Shown: one piece after another, positions 5,724-7,419 of the stretch
Numbering within the stretch: position 1 is the stretch's first letter
Layout: every line of letters starts with the position of its first letter
Origin: Haloferacaceae archaeon
GTDB taxonomy: Archaea > Halobacteriota > Halobacteria > Halobacteriales > Haloferacaceae
Assembly (NCBI GenBank): GCA_003554115.1
Contig: PWFE01000113.1
Location: forward strand, 1 to 7,419
Direction: 5' to 3'
Length of the DNA stretch: 7,419 nucleotides
Translations under genes and position numbers: made by a program
The notes under the pieces: model-generated
Databases searched by the model: none
Told to the model about the DNA's origin: nothing
The model's input: only the letters and a program-made list of their open reading frames with translations

Positions 5724-5766
5724 ACTGGTGGCTCGCTGTCCGGCCGGAAAGCCGTATCGGGATGGC

Positions 5767-7419
5767 TCAGAAGACGACCATGAACACGAAATAGGTTATA
5801 CTGAGCATGATCGTGGCATGTTTTACCCCGTCTTTAACCGAGCTTTGGCCGAGTTGTCCCGCGACCAGCCCCGAACAGATCGCCTGAACGACGGTGACAT
5901 GGAAGAACAACGTCTCGTAGCCTGCGATGTTGATATCGTCAGTCTGGCCGACCAGACCGATCCCGCCACCGGCGGCCTCTGCGCCGTCGGTGCTTTCGGC
6001 CATCTGGGCGATCACGTCCTCGATAGCGGGAATAAACGAGATCATCAGCGCGGCCATAATCCCGAGGAACACGAAAAAGGCGACGTAGATCACAACCAGA
6101 TACGTCAGCATTGTCTGTCGACGCTGTCGGCTGAGAATCTGCGTCGAGCGGGCTTCGTCGGCTGCGATTTCCAACACCGGCGCGACATCGTCGCTGGTCG
6201 CCATCGCGTTGGTCGACAGCGTCACCGCGCGGGTGACCACCGGCGAGTCGATCCGCCGATCCATCCGTTTGAGCGCGGTTGCGACGTCCGATCCCCACTC
6301 GACGTCCCGCCAGGTACGTTCGAGTTCCTCGTTAAGCTCGCCCAGATCACTGTTTTTGACTCGCTCGAAGCTCTCGACAATCGACAATCCGGCGTCGTTA
6401 ACGCTCGCAAAGCGATCCAAAAAGTCCGGAATCGCTTTCTCGATGCTTCGTGCGTGTCGCTTTTGGATTTCGTAGGCGACTGCATACACCCCGAGAATAA
6501 GGATTCCAGCCTCGGTCAGCGGCGGCACAACCGCTTCGAGTGCGTTTATCAGGCCGAACTCGAACGGTTCGATGGTCAACAGCACCCACGCCACGCCAAC
6601 GGGAACGGTCACCGCAAACGTGATCGTCGGATTTCGCAGCACTAACTCGGCCGGCTGTGTCGCCCATCCCAACACCCGTTCGAGTTGATCGTACACTGCC
6701 AGTCGCTCTCGCTGGTCGACCCATCGGTCGGCGGCCGTCCCACCATCAGTCGCACGCTGAGGCTCGTGGGCGGTTGCTGCATCCAGCAGTTCCTCGTCGG
6801 CATCCTGTCGTTCGAGCGAGCCGGTCGACTGGGTGACGCTGTCGACGTAGACGATGAAACCGACTGTCGCTAGTGGAATGCCGACGTAGGTAATGACCTG
6901 CATAATCGGGAGCGTATCTTCGATTGCCAGACCGATCACCGCCAGTGTCGTGATCACGAACAGCGGTCCGGCGACCAGCACAGTCACGTACGCCTCGGCG
7001 AACGTCGACAACAGTTCGAGATACTGTTCTTGTTGGGCTTCGGCTTCCTCCTTGTAGCGTTCGTACTGCGAGTGCAGATACGTTGATAGACTCCGACCGC
7101 TGGCCAACACGCTGCCGAGGTTTTCGCTCAACTCCGACATGTTGTCCGAGGGCGTCCGGTCGCTCATCTCCTCGATTGCCGTCTGGAGGTCGACGCCAAA
7201 CAGCTCCATCTGCTGGACGGTCGCGTTGACCTCGGTGGCAGCCTCGCCGTAGACGCCCCGATTGTCAGCAAGCGTTTCGAGAACCTGTGTAAACGGCATC
7301 CCGCTTCGGGACAACGCGTACATAAATGCCACTGTCCGGGGAAGCGAGGCATCGATTTTCGAGCCCCGGGCGTACGACTGCTGGCCGACGACAACCCACC
7401 GCAGCCAGTTGGCAACCAC
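5767..7419 (-). CDS. TadC/PilC-type membrane platform protein of a type IV pilus-like system (N-terminus outside window)
   Basis: 550 residues are visible and the frame runs off the window edge; the terminal GTG is probably not the start. It has two T2SSF (PF00482-type) domains. The first spans ~26-165, opening LPRTVAFMYALSRSGMPFTQ. The second spans ~327-463, opening IPDFLDRFASVNDAGLSIVE. Hydrophobic helices lie at ~146-166, 173-194, 264-284, 299-317, 437-463, 502-524 and 534-549. A variable acidic loop (~197-240) separates the halves, and a Gly/Ala-rich loop (~472-500) lies before the last two helices. Such proteins are the inner-membrane base on which a PilB/TadA ATPase assembles pilins; the ATPase gene would be expected just beyond the right edge. 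Archaellum FlaJ is a relative, but no fla/arl genes are visible and a pilus-type role is more likely. DUF357 follows downstream. Confidence 0.9.
   Translation of the reverse strand: MVANWLRWVVVGQQSYARGSKIDASLPRTVAFMYALSRSGMPFTQVLETLADNRGVYGEAATEVNATVQQMELFGVDLQTAIEEMSDRTPSDNMSELSENLGSVLASGRSLSTYLHSQYERYKEEAEAQQEQYLELLSTFAEAYVTVLVAGPLFVITTLAVIGLAIEDTLPIMQVITYVGIPLATVGFIVYVDSVTQSTGSLERQDADEELLDAATAHEPQRATDGGTAADRWVDQRERLAVYDQLERVLGWATQPAELVLRNPTITFAVTVPVGVAWVLLTIEPFEFGLINALEAVVPPLTEAGILILGVYAVAYEIQKRHARSIEKAIPDFLDRFASVNDAGLSIVESFERVKNSDLGELNEELERTWRDVEWGSDVATALKRMDRRIDSPVVTRAVTLSTNAMATSDDVAPVLEIAADEARSTQILSRQRRQTMLTYLVVIYVAFFVFLGIMAALMISFIPAIEDVIAQMAESTDGAEAAGGGIGLVGQTDDINIAGYETLFFHVTVVQAICSGLVAGQLGQSSVKDGVKHATIMLSITYFVFMVVF

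Noticed and set aside
5739..5748. Perfect palindrome TCCGGCCGGA in the gap between the tadC-like and DUF357 genes
   Set aside because: A 10-base GC palindrome is expected by chance in DNA of this composition; no loop, T-tract or second copy supports an operator or terminator.
5728..6645. 305-codon open frame on the plus strand
   Set aside because: It lies antisense inside the tadC-like gene. Long antisense frames are normal in GC-rich haloarchaeal genes, and its translation shows no recognisable domain.
1..7419. Very frequent GTCGAC across the window
   Set aside because: Explained by the common codon pair GTC GAC (Val-Asp) and its antisense in acidic haloarchaeal proteins; copies show no regular spacing.
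1..7419. Search for tRNA, rRNA, CRISPR repeats, insertion-sequence ends, or toxin/defence genes
   Set aside because: None is visible; nearly every base is covered by the nine genes described, and gaps are 101 bases or less.

Overview
The window looks like chromosomal DNA of a halophilic archaeon (class Halobacteria). The predicted proteins are acidic and rich in Asp and Glu, and codons favour G or C in the third position. The tetranucleotide CTAG is nearly absent (I find only two by eye). AT-rich TATA/BRE-like boxes sit about 27-33 bases before several start codons instead of Shine-Dalgarno sites. Several proteins resemble families I know mainly from haloarchaea (DUF5788, DUF7521, a DR2241-like Fe-S protein and a double-domain CbiX). 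No rRNA, tRNA, CRISPR array, insertion sequence or phage gene is visible, and the coding density is very high.

Layout, left to right. (1) Positions 3-443, +: the C-terminal end of an unrecognised protein with a terminal pair of membrane helices. (2) Positions 440-2431, -: a two-gene operon, cbiX followed with zero spacing (TAGATG) by a DR2241-family iron-sulfur protein. Together they form a tetrapyrrole metal-insertion module for cobalamin or sirohaem-type chemistry. (3) Positions 2432-2532: a divergent promoter region with an unusual set of overlapping inverted repeats just before cbiX. (4) Positions 2533-3042, +: a small protein with a helical, possibly HTH, N-terminus and an ACT-like C-terminus. 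(5) Positions 3036-3440, -: a DUF5788 protein whose end overlaps gene 4. (6) Positions 3532-3822, +: a three-helix DUF7521 membrane protein. (7) Positions 3880-5358, +: cysS, cysteinyl-tRNA synthetase. (8) Positions 5439-5723, -: a DUF357 protein, downstream of (9) positions 5767-7419, -: a TadC/PilC-type membrane platform protein of a type IV pilus-like system, cut off at its N-terminus by the window edge.

Most of the window is ordinary haloarchaeal core or near-core genome, and I do not see a clear new defence or mobile system. The points most worth a second look are the cbiX/DR2241 unit and its leader. DR2241 of Deinococcus is one polypeptide with chelatase, Fe-S and stabilising domains, whereas here the chelatase and Fe-S parts are two abutting genes. 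The cbiX leader can fold into two mutually exclusive hairpins ending a few bases before the start codon. The chelatase's putative catalytic histidine pair lies in the C-terminal half only. The tadC-DUF357 pairing may hint at a pilus role for a family of unknown function.
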